Origin: an uncultured Gammaproteobacteria bacterium
GTDB lineage: Bacteria > Pseudomonadota > Gammaproteobacteria > Arenicellales > Poriferihabitantaceae
Assembly: GCA_937992195.1 (NCBI GenBank)
Contig: CALKKV010000043.1
Location: 62,001 to 126,000 of the forward strand
Reading direction: 5' to 3'
DNA length: 64,000 nucleotides
Position 1 is the first letter of the stretch; the number at the start of each line of letters is the position of its first letter. This document shows positions 26,266 to 34,537 of this stretch, one piece after another. The translations under genes were made by a program, and so were the position numbers. The notes beneath the pieces are model-generated. The model did no database searches, was not told where the DNA came from, and saw only the letters and a program-made list of their open reading frames with translations.

Positions 26266-27615
26266 TTAAATAACAGGTCCTTGCATCATCTCACTACCAT
26301 CACCGAATCGACTGAAGCGAAATCGCGATAAGTCATGACCGATGGCATTTCCTTGAATCATGTCCGCCATGACCCGTCCCGCTGCCGGACCGATCCCAAA
26401 CCCATGACCGCAAAAACCACTTGCCATGTAAAACCCCGGGATCGATTCAATGCTATCCATTACCGGAACTATATCTGGTGTCACATCGATCATTCCGGTC
26501 CAGTGGGCTATCCAAGGCACATCCGCTAGCGCCGGAAGTCGGGCAGCTAAACATTTACGCATCCGAGAAAGCGTCGATGGAGTAGCGGATGGATTTAAAA
26601 CGCGCTCTTTTTCAAACGGTGAAACCCGATCTAGCTGCCACGACCTTTTAGGCAGTATTCCTCCTGGACAGCCATGGCCGAGTCTCAGTCTGGTCTTGCC
26701 AAGAGAGCGACTGGACAACACTTCCTGCCTAATCACCGGGAAGAATGATTTGAGATGTCGGACACTATCAAAACAAAGAGGATGCTCATTAAACCCGGCA
26801 GGGGCAATGGTATACCCACCGTCTTGTCTGCGACGTACAGCAATATCATTCGAAGCAAAATTGCCACTGTAAAATTCCGGAGCATTGGCCGTGCGAGCAA
26901 CGGTCGATTTCACAGAAAGTTGCGGGAATACCACGCCGTGAGCACCAGCAAATAACGAAGACCAGGCTCCCCCCGCGCACACCACCGTATCGCATGCTAT
27001 CTCTCCTGACTCGGTTATCACACCTGAGGTCTTACCTGCTGAAAGAGAAAGCCCCCTAACCGCACAGTTCTCCCGAATCTTAACCCCGTAACTTTGACAT
27101 GCTCGGGCCATGGCAGGGACAACAATAAAAGGCTCAGCGCGACCATCACTGGGTGTGATCACTCCACTGCTCCACTTTCCTTTAAATCCGGGAACCATCT
27201 GATTGATCTGCTTTGCTGTAAGTTGCTCTGAATAGAGATCATGTTGCTTTGCAAGATCGATCCACGCTGCGTGCTCCTCAGCATCGGCGTCGCTTTCTCC
27301 AACGTACATCACGCCATATTGGACAAATCCTGTTTCACCCTGTATCTCCTTGTCTAGAGACTGCCAAATGCGATTGCTCTCCATCATGACAGGCAGCTCG
27401 GCAGGGTCCCGTCCCTGCTGCCGAACCCAGCCCCAGTTTCGACTAGATTGCTCACCCGATATCCTGCCCTTTTCACAGACAACCACGCGAATTCCGCTAC
27501 GCGCAAGAAACCAGGCTGTGGAAATACCAATAATTCCACCTCCGATTATCACTACATCTGTTTGAGCTGGCAGCGCATCAAGAAAAGTTGGTGCGACCTG
27601 TTCGGAAAAAATCAT
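26266..27615 (-). CDS. FAD-dependent DAO-family oxidoreductase
   Basis: 449 residues. FAD motif DVVIIGGGIIGISTAWFLAR at 18-37, then SGEQSSRNWGWVRQQGRDP, a feature shared with the next gene's NFGLVWVQG segment. C-terminus contains GFYMASGFCGHGFGIGPAAG, typical of the fold. First gene of the four-gene minus-strand operon. It is probably a second catalytic flavoprotein acting on a related amine, or an oxidase for the same pathway. An AT-rich gap with DnaA boxes lies upstream. Confidence 0.85.
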   Translation of the reverse strand: MIFSEQVAPTFLDALPAQTDVVIIGGGIIGISTAWFLARSGIRVVVCEKGRISGEQSSRNWGWVRQQGRDPAELPVMMESNRIWQSLDKEIQGETGFVQYGVMYVGESDADAEEHAAWIDLAKQHDLYSEQLTAKQINQMVPGFKGKWSSGVITPSDGRAEPFIVVPAMARACQSYGVKIRENCAVRGLSLSAGKTSGVITESGEIACDTVVCAGGAWSSLFAGAHGVVFPQLSVKSTVARTANAPEFYSGNFASNDIAVRRRQDGGYTIAPAGFNEHPLCFDSVRHLKSFFPVIRQEVLSSRSLGKTRLRLGHGCPGGILPKRSWQLDRVSPFEKERVLNPSATPSTLSRMRKCLAARLPALADVPWIAHWTGMIDVTPDIVPVMDSIESIPGFYMASGFCGHGFGIGPAAGRVMADMIQGNAIGHDLSRFRFSRFGDGSEMMQGPVI

Positions 27616-28020
27616 GACACAGATATTAGCAATATCGGTTCATCCACGGACAGTGAATTGGATAATAGCGGTTACGATAAACACTAAACCGAACCACTAT
27701 TTAATCGAAATTTTGACGAGATGTGCATCGATCTTAGGCGTAAAATCTGCTTGTCCATGCAAACGTTCCGCTGAAATCAGTAACCTGTGGATAACTCTGT
27801 GGATAACATTTAGAACTATTTGAAATTGATAACTATCGGATTTTTCAAAATATGCTCAGCCAAGAAAAGCAAAAATTAATTCCTTTTATAACAACAACTT
27901 ATCTTAATTTAATAGTACGAAACACGTGCCAGAGTTATTTTCTTAGCAAGCCTGAAGAATAAAGCGTTTTGTGTATAACTTCATTTAGCTGAACGAAAAA
28001 ACAAGCATTTACGTCACATT
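27616..28020. other. AT-rich intergenic region with DnaA boxes
   Basis: 405 bp between the divergent oxidoreductase and RDD genes. Two copies of TGTGGATAA (27786-27794 and 27798-27806) and one TGTGTATAA (27970-27978) lie on the same strand; these are complements of the classic DnaA boxes TTATCCACA and TTATACACA. Between and after them the sequence is strongly AT-rich (27811-27960). It may be a replication origin, a DnaA-binding site or a DnaA-controlled promoter region. Confidence 0.55.
27785..27807 (+). repeat. 11-bp direct repeat carrying two DnaA boxes
   Basis: CTGTGGATAAC occurs at 27785-27795 and 27797-27807, a 12-bp period. Each holds a perfect consensus DnaA box on the minus strand. 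The repeat itself is seen; DnaA binding is inferred. Confidence 0.7.
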
Positions 28021-28506
28021 ATGAATTCTCTCAAAGAACAAGTGGACCCAAACTTGGAGGTAATCCCTGGGGCTCCACTATGGCGCCGTTTCCTCGCAAT
28101 TTTGTACGATACGTTAATGGTGGTGTGCGTCGTGTTTATCGCGTGGCAACCCATGCCGTTACTGCCATTTGATCAATTACCAGATTGGTTAAGCAAAGGA
28201 ATCAGATTGAGCTATATGTTCTTGATCACATTCGGGTTCTTTGGTTGGTTTTGGACCCATGGTGGGCAGACAATCGGTATGCGTGCCTGGAAAATCCGCC
28301 TGGTGGACTATCAAGCTTTGGAAGCTGATATCTTAAAAAACCCTGGCTGGTCGCAAGCTTTTAAACACTATCTGATTGCGTTGATCTCATGGTCTTTAGC
28401 AGGTCTCGGGTTTTTCGCAGCTTTGTTACACAAAGAAAGGCGAACCTGGCATGAGCGCGGAGCCGGCACCGCCATGGTAGTCCAACGCAAGGTAAAATCT
28501 GCATAA
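28021..28506 (+). CDS. RDD family membrane protein
   Basis: 161 residues. The RDD signature is recognisable (PLWRRFLAILYDTLMVVCVV with Arg and Asp at the expected sites, and GGQTIGMRAWKIRLVD). Three or four helices follow, ending with WHERGAGTAMVV. RDD proteins have poorly defined transport roles. The gene is alone, convergent with the MFS gene 29 bp downstream, and its upstream region holds the DnaA boxes. Confidence 0.88.
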   Translation: MNSLKEQVDPNLEVIPGAPLWRRFLAILYDTLMVVCVVFIAWQPMPLLPFDQLPDWLSKGIRLSYMFLITFGFFGWFWTHGGQTIGMRAWKIRLVDYQALEADILKNPGWSQAFKHYLIALISWSLAGLGFFAALLHKERRTWHERGAGTAMVVQRKVKSA

Positions 28507-28535
28507 CAACTTGCATACTATTTGTCGATTGAGAC

Positions 28536-29723
28536 TCAGCCTGCCGATGGTATGTGCGAAGCAGACCTTTTATGGAAAACAGTTAAAAACAGAATTAACC
28601 CCGCAGCGAGTAAGATAACTGGCAACGTATAAATATTCAGCTTTTGCCAGCCCAGCAAATGGTGAAAGTATCCGGAACTCAATGCAGTAAACGCGGTTGC
28701 ACTGAACACCATAAAGTCGTTGATTCCTTGAACCATCCCTTTTTCAGCCGGCAGGTAGGCCTCAGTCAGCAACGTGGTACCACCGACAAATAGAAAGTTC
28801 CAGCCTATACCCAATAGCAAAAGTCCGGTAAAGAAGTGACTAAACTGAGATCCTAACAAACTAAACAGAACGCATCCGAACAATGCGATCACTCCCGCCA
28901 TCATGACTTTTAAAACACCAAAGCGGGAGATTAAGCTACCGGTAAAAAAAGAAGGCGCAAACATACCAACCAAATGCCACTGAATAACCGTTGCGGTATC
29001 AGAAAATGGCATACCATGATGATCCATTGCTAACGGCGTAGCGGTCATCAACAAATTCATGGTGCCATACGCGATCATTGCGCAAATCGCCGCGACCAGA
29101 AAAGTAGGACGCAGTAATATGGTCATTAAGGGCCGTGTTTCTCCAGATTTTTCAGCAGCACTTGGCTGCGGCACCTTGAGAAAAAACTGCACAACAATAA
29201 CGCCTAAGGAAAACAATGCGATACATGCGTAGGAAGCTGAAAATATTGCATCGGGTACAATGTCTCGAGTCTTGCTTGCAATATTGGGACCAATAAAAGC
29301 AGCGACCAAGCCTCCAACCAACACCCAGGAAATCGCCTTACTCTTCTGCGCTTCTGGCACGATTTCAGCTGCCGCAAATCGGTAGAACTGCCCGAAGCCA
29401 TTAGAAATACCGAACAATGCAGAGCCCAGACAAAAAAGACTAAATGACTGCTGATAAATTCCGAATGCAGATACCAAACCGCCCATCATTCCAACAGCAC
29501 CGCCTAACGCAAAACCTATTTTCCTACCGAGCTTTTGCATAAGCAGAGATGCTGGGATCATGGTTAGCATCATAAAGACGTAGACAAACCCTACGGGTAA
29601 GGTCGCTTGCGCTGCTGAAGGCGCCAGAGCGAAACCCACTAAAGCGGATGTCGCCATGGTTAACGAGGTCGACGACAACATTAACGCTTGGCAAACGGCC
29701 AACCAAAACACATGAATATTCAT
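28536..29723 (-). CDS. MFS transporter
   Basis: 395 residues with about 12 hydrophobic helices. The conserved loop between helices 2 and 3 appears as MQKLGRKIGFALGG, and the central loop as FLKVPQPSAAEKSGE. Substrate is not inferable. Relatives with this pattern are annotated as general drug/metabolite MFS proteins. It is divergent from the TerC-family gene, 268 bp away. Confidence 0.85.
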   Translation of the reverse strand: MNIHVFWLAVCQALMLSSTSLTMATSALVGFALAPSAAQATLPVGFVYVFMMLTMIPASLLMQKLGRKIGFALGGAVGMMGGLVSAFGIYQQSFSLFCLGSALFGISNGFGQFYRFAAAEIVPEAQKSKAISWVLVGGLVAAFIGPNIASKTRDIVPDAIFSASYACIALFSLGVIVVQFFLKVPQPSAAEKSGETRPLMTILLRPTFLVAAICAMIAYGTMNLLMTATPLAMDHHGMPFSDTATVIQWHLVGMFAPSFFTGSLISRFGVLKVMMAGVIALFGCVLFSLLGSQFSHFFTGLLLLGIGWNFLFVGGTTLLTEAYLPAEKGMVQGINDFMVFSATAFTALSSGYFHHLLGWQKLNIYTLPVILLAAGLILFLTVFHKRSASHIPSAG

Positions 29724-29879
29724 AAATTAGGTTTTAACACTTCTTGTCTAAGACAAACAAGACTGCCTAGTGGAGCACTCAAAATATTTGCAAGTTTGCG
29801 CAGATATAAGCTAACAATCGTTACAACGCTGCTTTAAGAAGATCCAACTAAAGTCACTTTAAACACCTATTTTCTCCAA

Positions 29880-29902
29880 CCCCTTAACATCTGCTTAAGG
29901 GG
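29880..29902 (+). promoter_or_regulatory. 8-bp hairpin upstream of the TerC-family gene
   Basis: CCCCTTAA (29880-29887) and TTAAGGGG (29895-29902) pair perfectly around a 7-nt loop, about 90 bp before the start codon at 29992. No T-run follows, so it is not a terminator. I looked for the yybP-ykoY manganese riboswitch, common ahead of TerC genes, but do not see its core. Operator or leader element. Confidence 0.35.
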
Positions 29903-29991
29903 GTATAAAGAATCTAAGTGGTATTACTACTTGTATTTAGCTTTCGAAATGGCTACAAGGCAGGTATGAAACTAATAATGCAATAAATACG

Positions 29992-30600
29992 ATGGAATTA
30001 TTCGACGGATTCAGCAAACTGCTGCAAATATTGTTTGTTGACCTCGTTCTCGCTGGCGATAACGCCATCGTGATTGGTATGGTCGCCTCTCGGTTTAACC
30101 CAGAATATCGAAAGAAAGTTATTTTTTGGGGGGTTGGTATTGCCGTAATTATGCGTGTTGTTTTCGCGCTCTTGACGGTCGAATTATTAAAAATCGTCGG
30201 CCTAACCTTTATCGGTGGTCTACTTCTACTTTGGATATGCTGGAAACTTTGGCAGGAGCTTCAAGAAAGTGGAGCCCGAGAAGCCGAGAGCACTGAAGAA
30301 CAGCACGTTGTCCAGGAAAATCCCCCGCTAATGTCCGCGGTTTGGCAAATTATCATTGCCGATCTATCAATGTCGATTGATAATGTAGTGGCCGTCGCTG
30401 GAATCGCCGACGGCAACAGCGGACTACTGGTTATTGGGCTCGCGCTTTCAGTAATATTTATGATGTTTTTTGCCACATACATAGCAAATCTACTGGAAAA
30501 GCACCGCTGGATTGGTTATTTGGGATTGGCTGTTATTTTCTACGTCTCCCTGAAGCTCATCTACAACGGCGGACTAGAGCTTTTACCTCTACTTTCCTGA
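29992..30600 (+). CDS. TerC family (YjbE-type) membrane protein
   Basis: 202 residues, about seven helices. The two conserved Asp motifs are present: DLVLAGDNAIVIGM near the N-terminus and DLSMSIDNVVAVAG near residue 125. The short YjbE type is linked to metal, especially manganese, export or metallation of exported enzymes. The gene is alone. A divergent MFS transporter lies upstream. Confidence 0.88.
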   Translation: MELFDGFSKLLQILFVDLVLAGDNAIVIGMVASRFNPEYRKKVIFWGVGIAVIMRVVFALLTVELLKIVGLTFIGGLLLLWICWKLWQELQESGAREAESTEEQHVVQENPPLMSAVWQIIIADLSMSIDNVVAVAGIADGNSGLLVIGLALSVIFMMFFATYIANLLEKHRWIGYLGLAVIFYVSLKLIYNGGLELLPLLS

Positions 30601-30706
30601 ACCAAAATCCTGGGCTTTCAGAGTATAATCGGCTGGTTTTTCAACGATCAATTTGAACAGTACCCCCTGTTTACGACCGACTAACCTGTTTATTTATTAG
30701 AGTTAT

Positions 30707-31834
30707 ATGTCTCTGTCCACTCAACGCTTAAATTTATCGAAAATCGGGGCTCGATTATTCCTTGCAATATGCACTATGCTGTTTTCTGTTGGAACAGTCT
30801 TAGCACAATCATCCGAATACGAGCAGGCGTTTAATGCCTACCAAAATCAGCAGTTTGATTCCGCCGAGAGTCTCTGGGTTTCGTTAGCGAACGCTGGCGA
30901 TGTGAACGCTCAATATGCTCTGGGCGTCATGCATCTGAGAAAAGAGGCAAGCGACTCCTCTCCTGTGGCTGCATTTTCCTGGTTTGAAAAAGCTGCTGGC
31001 CAAGGTCATGCCACCGCGATGTTTAACCTAGGCGTTGCTTACTGGGAAGGAGCCGGCGTATCTCAAGACAAAGCAACAGCTGTAGATTTATGGCAAGAAG
31101 CGGCGCTTAAGGGGGATAGCGGAGCGCAATACAATCTTGGCCTTGCGTATTACATTGGTGAGGAAAAAGCGGTTGATCTTGATCAGGCATCAAAGTGGAT
31201 TGCGTTGGCTGCCGATCAAAATCACCCCGAAGCAAAGCGAACACTGAAAGTCATTAGCTCAGAACGGGAAAATAATGCGCAACTCGTGGTCGCCAATGCT
31301 TCGGCAACAACCTCCAGCACGATTGCTAACGCATCATCTTCCGAGACTTCTTCTGAAGAGCTTGCTGCTGTTAGTCCTTCTTCAGACACTACGGTGCAAT
31401 ATTGGCGATCGATTGACTCTACTATCTCATTGTTTAGCGAGCCCTCGGGAATCCCTTTTCGCGATCTACCACCCAATACACCGCTTGAAGTAAGCGGCCA
31501 GGATAACGGTTGGGCCAAGGTGACAATGCCCACTGGATTGAGAACCTGGATCTATAGCAACTTTATCGATGTGGAAGGCTCTACCGGTGTGATTACTGCA
31601 ACGGATGTCAGAATCAGACCCAGTCCTTCTACAGACAACAATACCTCCCCTCCTCTGGGAAAATATCGGAAAGGCGACAAGGTTGAAGTCATCGATACTC
31701 AGGGTGAGTGGACACAAATCAGGGCCCCAAAAAGTATTGGCGGTTGGCTCAGGACCGAAGAAATAGAAGAATATTCAGATACTTCGGCAAATCGGAACAA
31801 ACAGTGGGAACAAGCGAGGAAGAATGGAGCCTAA
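30707..31834 (+). CDS. Exported Sel1-repeat and SH3-domain protein
   Basis: 375 residues. A signal peptide ends near GTVLA-QSS. Three Sel1-like repeats follow (AQYALGVMHLRK, TAMFNLGVAYWEGAGVSQD, AQYNLGLAYYIGEE; residues about 65-180). After a Ser/Thr/Ala-rich linker come two bacterial SH3 domains (about 225-285 and 290-365: ATDVRIRPSPSTDN, GDKVEVIDTQGEWTQI). This combination points to a periplasmic peptidoglycan-binding scaffold. It heads a run of cell-wall genes in one direction. Confidence 0.82.
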   Translation: MSLSTQRLNLSKIGARLFLAICTMLFSVGTVLAQSSEYEQAFNAYQNQQFDSAESLWVSLANAGDVNAQYALGVMHLRKEASDSSPVAAFSWFEKAAGQGHATAMFNLGVAYWEGAGVSQDKATAVDLWQEAALKGDSGAQYNLGLAYYIGEEKAVDLDQASKWIALAADQNHPEAKRTLKVISSERENNAQLVVANASATTSSTIANASSSETSSEELAAVSPSSDTTVQYWRSIDSTISLFSEPSGIPFRDLPPNTPLEVSGQDNGWAKVTMPTGLRTWIYSNFIDVEGSTGVITATDVRIRPSPSTDNNTSPPLGKYRKGDKVEVIDTQGEWTQIRAPKSIGGWLRTEEIEEYSDTSANRNKQWEQARKNGA

Positions 31835-31905
31835 AGCCTAGCAATTTTTCCTAAAATCGAAGTATTTCGAGCTTTGAACACTGTAAACAAGTATTGAAGT
31901 CTATA

Positions 31906-33060
31906 ATGAAGCCACTCAGGTATATTCGCCCTTTTGCTGTAGCATTGGCTATAACGTTAAGCATTCAAGCCCAAGCGCAAAACACCGATACAATCTTTGA
32001 GCTCATCGCGAGTGGTGAGTTGGAGAAGGCTCAAAAAGCGGTCGATTCAGTTAAAAGTGCGAACGCTCAGTCCGCAGAGATGCTGTTCGCCAATGCGCTG
32101 ATCGCAGACAAACTAAACCAGTCGAAAAAGGCTATCGGTCTATACCTTGAACTGATTAAAACACACCCTGAAATGATGGCCCCCTACAATAACCTGGCCA
32201 TTCATTACGCTAAAAAGGGAGACTACGAATCAGCAACAAAAACTTTAGAACGGGCGCTGTCTGCCAATGATACCGTAGGCACTACGTTTGGAAACTTACA
32301 GGCTATCTATGCGCGGAGAGCTAGTATTGCTTATCGTAAAGCGCTGAATTCTGATGCGCCTTTAAAGCCCTTAAATCTATCTATCGTTGAAACACCGCCC
32401 GCCATAGGAGCACCCTTTCCCCAGCCCACTTTGGTTGCGTCTGCCGAAAGCTTTATTGAAAAGTCTGTAAATGGTTCGGCCAGCGAACCCATTGCAAACG
32501 AAAGCGCGTCGAAACCAAATACCGTAGCGGCAGTTAAATCGGCTGAAGAAAACGCTAGTGTCGAAGTGGCAGTTCAAGAAACAGTCAGCCCGGCAGCAAC
32601 GCAATATACCGAGGGGCCAACCGTAAAGACTATTGAAGTCGAATCGAGGGTAACTGCAGCTGAGGCGGATCCAGCGCCTGTTGCACTATCTGATCAGGCA
32701 AAGCAGCTGGCGGAAAGCAGTGCTGCTGAGAAACAGGCATTAATAAACCATGTTAAAAGCTGGGCAAGAGCCTGGTCCGATCGAGATGTAAATCGCTACT
32801 TATCCCACTACTCTGAAGAGTTCAAGCCAAGAGACAATATGAGCCTGGAAGAATGGAAAAAACAGAGATACGGTCGATTAAGATGGCGAGAGTTCATTAT
32901 TGTTCAACCTAGCCGATATAGCATAGACCTAAAGAATAACTTTGCGACAGTGAACTTTAACCAATACTATAAGTCGGAAAGGTTTGAGGACACTATTAGA
33001 AAAACGTTAGAGCTCCGAAAAGAAAATGGTAAATGGCGAATAATGCGAGAATTCATCTAA
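31906..33060 (+). CDS. Exported TPR protein with C-terminal NTF2-like (Csd6-type) domain
   Basis: 384 residues from the ATG at 31906; a TTG four codons earlier is the other choice. Signal peptide ends at QAQA-QN. TPR helices span about 25-120 (MAPYNNLAIHYAKKGDYESATK), followed by a low-complexity Ala/Val/Glu linker. The last 110 residues (WARAWSDRDVNRYLSHYSEEF ... KENGKWRIMREF) match the NTF2-like domain that also ends the L,D-transpeptidase encoded next. The shared domain suggests the two proteins act together on the cell wall. Function is inferred. Confidence 0.78.
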   Translation: MKPLRYIRPFAVALAITLSIQAQAQNTDTIFELIASGELEKAQKAVDSVKSANAQSAEMLFANALIADKLNQSKKAIGLYLELIKTHPEMMAPYNNLAIHYAKKGDYESATKTLERALSANDTVGTTFGNLQAIYARRASIAYRKALNSDAPLKPLNLSIVETPPAIGAPFPQPTLVASAESFIEKSVNGSASEPIANESASKPNTVAAVKSAEENASVEVAVQETVSPAATQYTEGPTVKTIEVESRVTAAEADPAPVALSDQAKQLAESSAAEKQALINHVKSWARAWSDRDVNRYLSHYSEEFKPRDNMSLEEWKKQRYGRLRWREFIIVQPSRYSIDLKNNFATVNFNQYYKSERFEDTIRKTLELRKENGKWRIMREFI

Positions 33061-33101
33061 CGTAATAACGGTAATTACTGAAAAATCTTTGACACCGAGA
33101 C

Positions 33102-34298
33102 ATGAATCCCGAATCAAAATTGTTTTCTCCCACAAAAAGGATCCTTATTCTTCTCAGCCCGATCCTCGCTCTATTCACCATCTCAAGTTTTTCTGCATTC
33201 GCACAGTCGAATTACGAATCTGAGATCGTGAACTCCGTTGGCAGTCTCAAGGACGAAAATATTGATGATTCTCAGCAGTCCCTTGAGGAACTAATAAAGA
33301 AATATCCAAATAGCAAACTGGGACATTTGCTAATAGCCGATATACTTGCTGCACGCGCTGGTGCCCCAAGCTTAGCCGATCAGCTCGCAAGTGAAGATGA
33401 TGCGCAACTAAATGGACTGCGCGATGAGACACTTCACCGGTGGCGAACACAAACTGCACAGACCCCTGCTGAGAGAGGTTTAATACCCGCTAATCTGTTG
33501 GCTTCGGCACCCACTCAACGCTATATTCTTGCAGCGGATGCAACCGAGTCAAGGCTTTATGTATACGAGAATCTGGGGACCAGCTATCAGCTGGTTGCTG
33601 ATTACTTTATGACTATCGGCAAACAAGGTATGGGGAAAAATAAGGAAGGCGATTTACGCACACCTGAAGGGGTTTATTTCATTACTTCCTACCTTCCCGG
33701 AAAAGGCTTACCTGCGCGATATGGTCCTGGAGCTTTCCCCATCAACTATCCTAATGAATACGACAAGAAGCTACGAAGAACCGGATACGGAATATGGATC
33801 CACGGCACCGAACCCGAAAATTACAACCGCGTACCGCTAGCAAGTGATGGTTGCCTCTCTTTGAGTAACGATGAGTTTTTGGAAATAAAGCAGTACATAT
33901 CTACCGACTGGACAACACCAGTGATCATCTCCAGCGGCTTTCACTGGATAGATCCGAGCCTTAAAACACAACACACCTCGCCTGCGCGCGAGATGATGGC
34001 TCAATGGGAAGCAGATTGGGAAAGTTTGGATACAGACAAATTCGTCTCACATTATTCGGCATCTGAATTTAAGAACTACGAGGCTTTTGTTAAGAGAAAG
34101 CGTATCGTGAATGCGGCCAAAGAGTATATCGAGATTGATCTCAATAATTTAAGTATTTACGACTACCCAGGTGAGGAACCAATGATGTTGGTTTCTTTTG
34201 ATCAAGAATACCGCAGCAACAATCACCACAGCGTCACGCAGAAGAAGCAATACTGGAAGAAACAAGACGGACGCTGGCAGATCATCCACGAAAGTTAG
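33102..34298 (+). CDS. L,D-transpeptidase/carboxypeptidase (YkuD fold) with Csd6-like NTF2 domain
   Basis: 398 residues. Signal peptide ends near FSAFA-QSN. A short helical region is followed by the YkuD catalytic domain with H234 (WIHGTEP) and the nucleophile C251 in SDGCLSLS. The C-terminal 110 residues form an NTF2-like domain (MAQWEADWESLDTDKFVSHY ... GRWQIIHES). The order helical-YkuD-NTF2 resembles Helicobacter Csd6, an L,D-carboxypeptidase that shapes peptidoglycan. Whether this one transfers or trims peptides is open. It lies 41 bp after the TPR/NTF2 gene. Confidence 0.88.
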   Translation: MNPESKLFSPTKRILILLSPILALFTISSFSAFAQSNYESEIVNSVGSLKDENIDDSQQSLEELIKKYPNSKLGHLLIADILAARAGAPSLADQLASEDDAQLNGLRDETLHRWRTQTAQTPAERGLIPANLLASAPTQRYILAADATESRLYVYENLGTSYQLVADYFMTIGKQGMGKNKEGDLRTPEGVYFITSYLPGKGLPARYGPGAFPINYPNEYDKKLRRTGYGIWIHGTEPENYNRVPLASDGCLSLSNDEFLEIKQYISTDWTTPVIISSGFHWIDPSLKTQHTSPAREMMAQWEADWESLDTDKFVSHYSASEFKNYEAFVKRKRIVNAAKEYIEIDLNNLSIYDYPGEEPMMLVSFDQEYRSNNHHSVTQKKQYWKKQDGRWQIIHES

Positions 34299-34331
34299 TC
34301 TTGAGAGTGCTGTACTAGCGGTTTCACTCGA

Positions 34332-34511
34332 CTAAAGACAGGGGAGATAAAACCGGGTTCCTCTCTCGAGAGCTCTGCCAATAAAATCCCGCGAAGCCAA
34401 AATACCGAGTTTGGCATCGACAATAAACGCGCATCGACTGATATTGAGCGCACTACTTACGTGACATAGCTGGGAATTGCACTCAGCACTCACTAGAACC
34501 CTGACAATAAG
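34332..34511 (-). pseudogene. Possible CBS-domain remnant
   Basis: In the 239-bp gap after the transpeptidase the minus strand is open for 59 codons between a TGA and the TAG at 34332. The conceptual peptide contains ISRCAFIVDAKLGILASRDF, which recalls the second half of a CBS domain. There is no start codon context and no other CBS part, so this may be a leftover of a lost gene or a coincidence. Confidence 0.3.
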
Positions 34512-34537
34512 TCAGAAATCTCGGTACTAGGCTAATC

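Noticed and set aside
29903..29991. yybP-ykoY manganese riboswitch upstream of the TerC-family gene
   Set aside because: I could not find its conserved core or pairing pattern.
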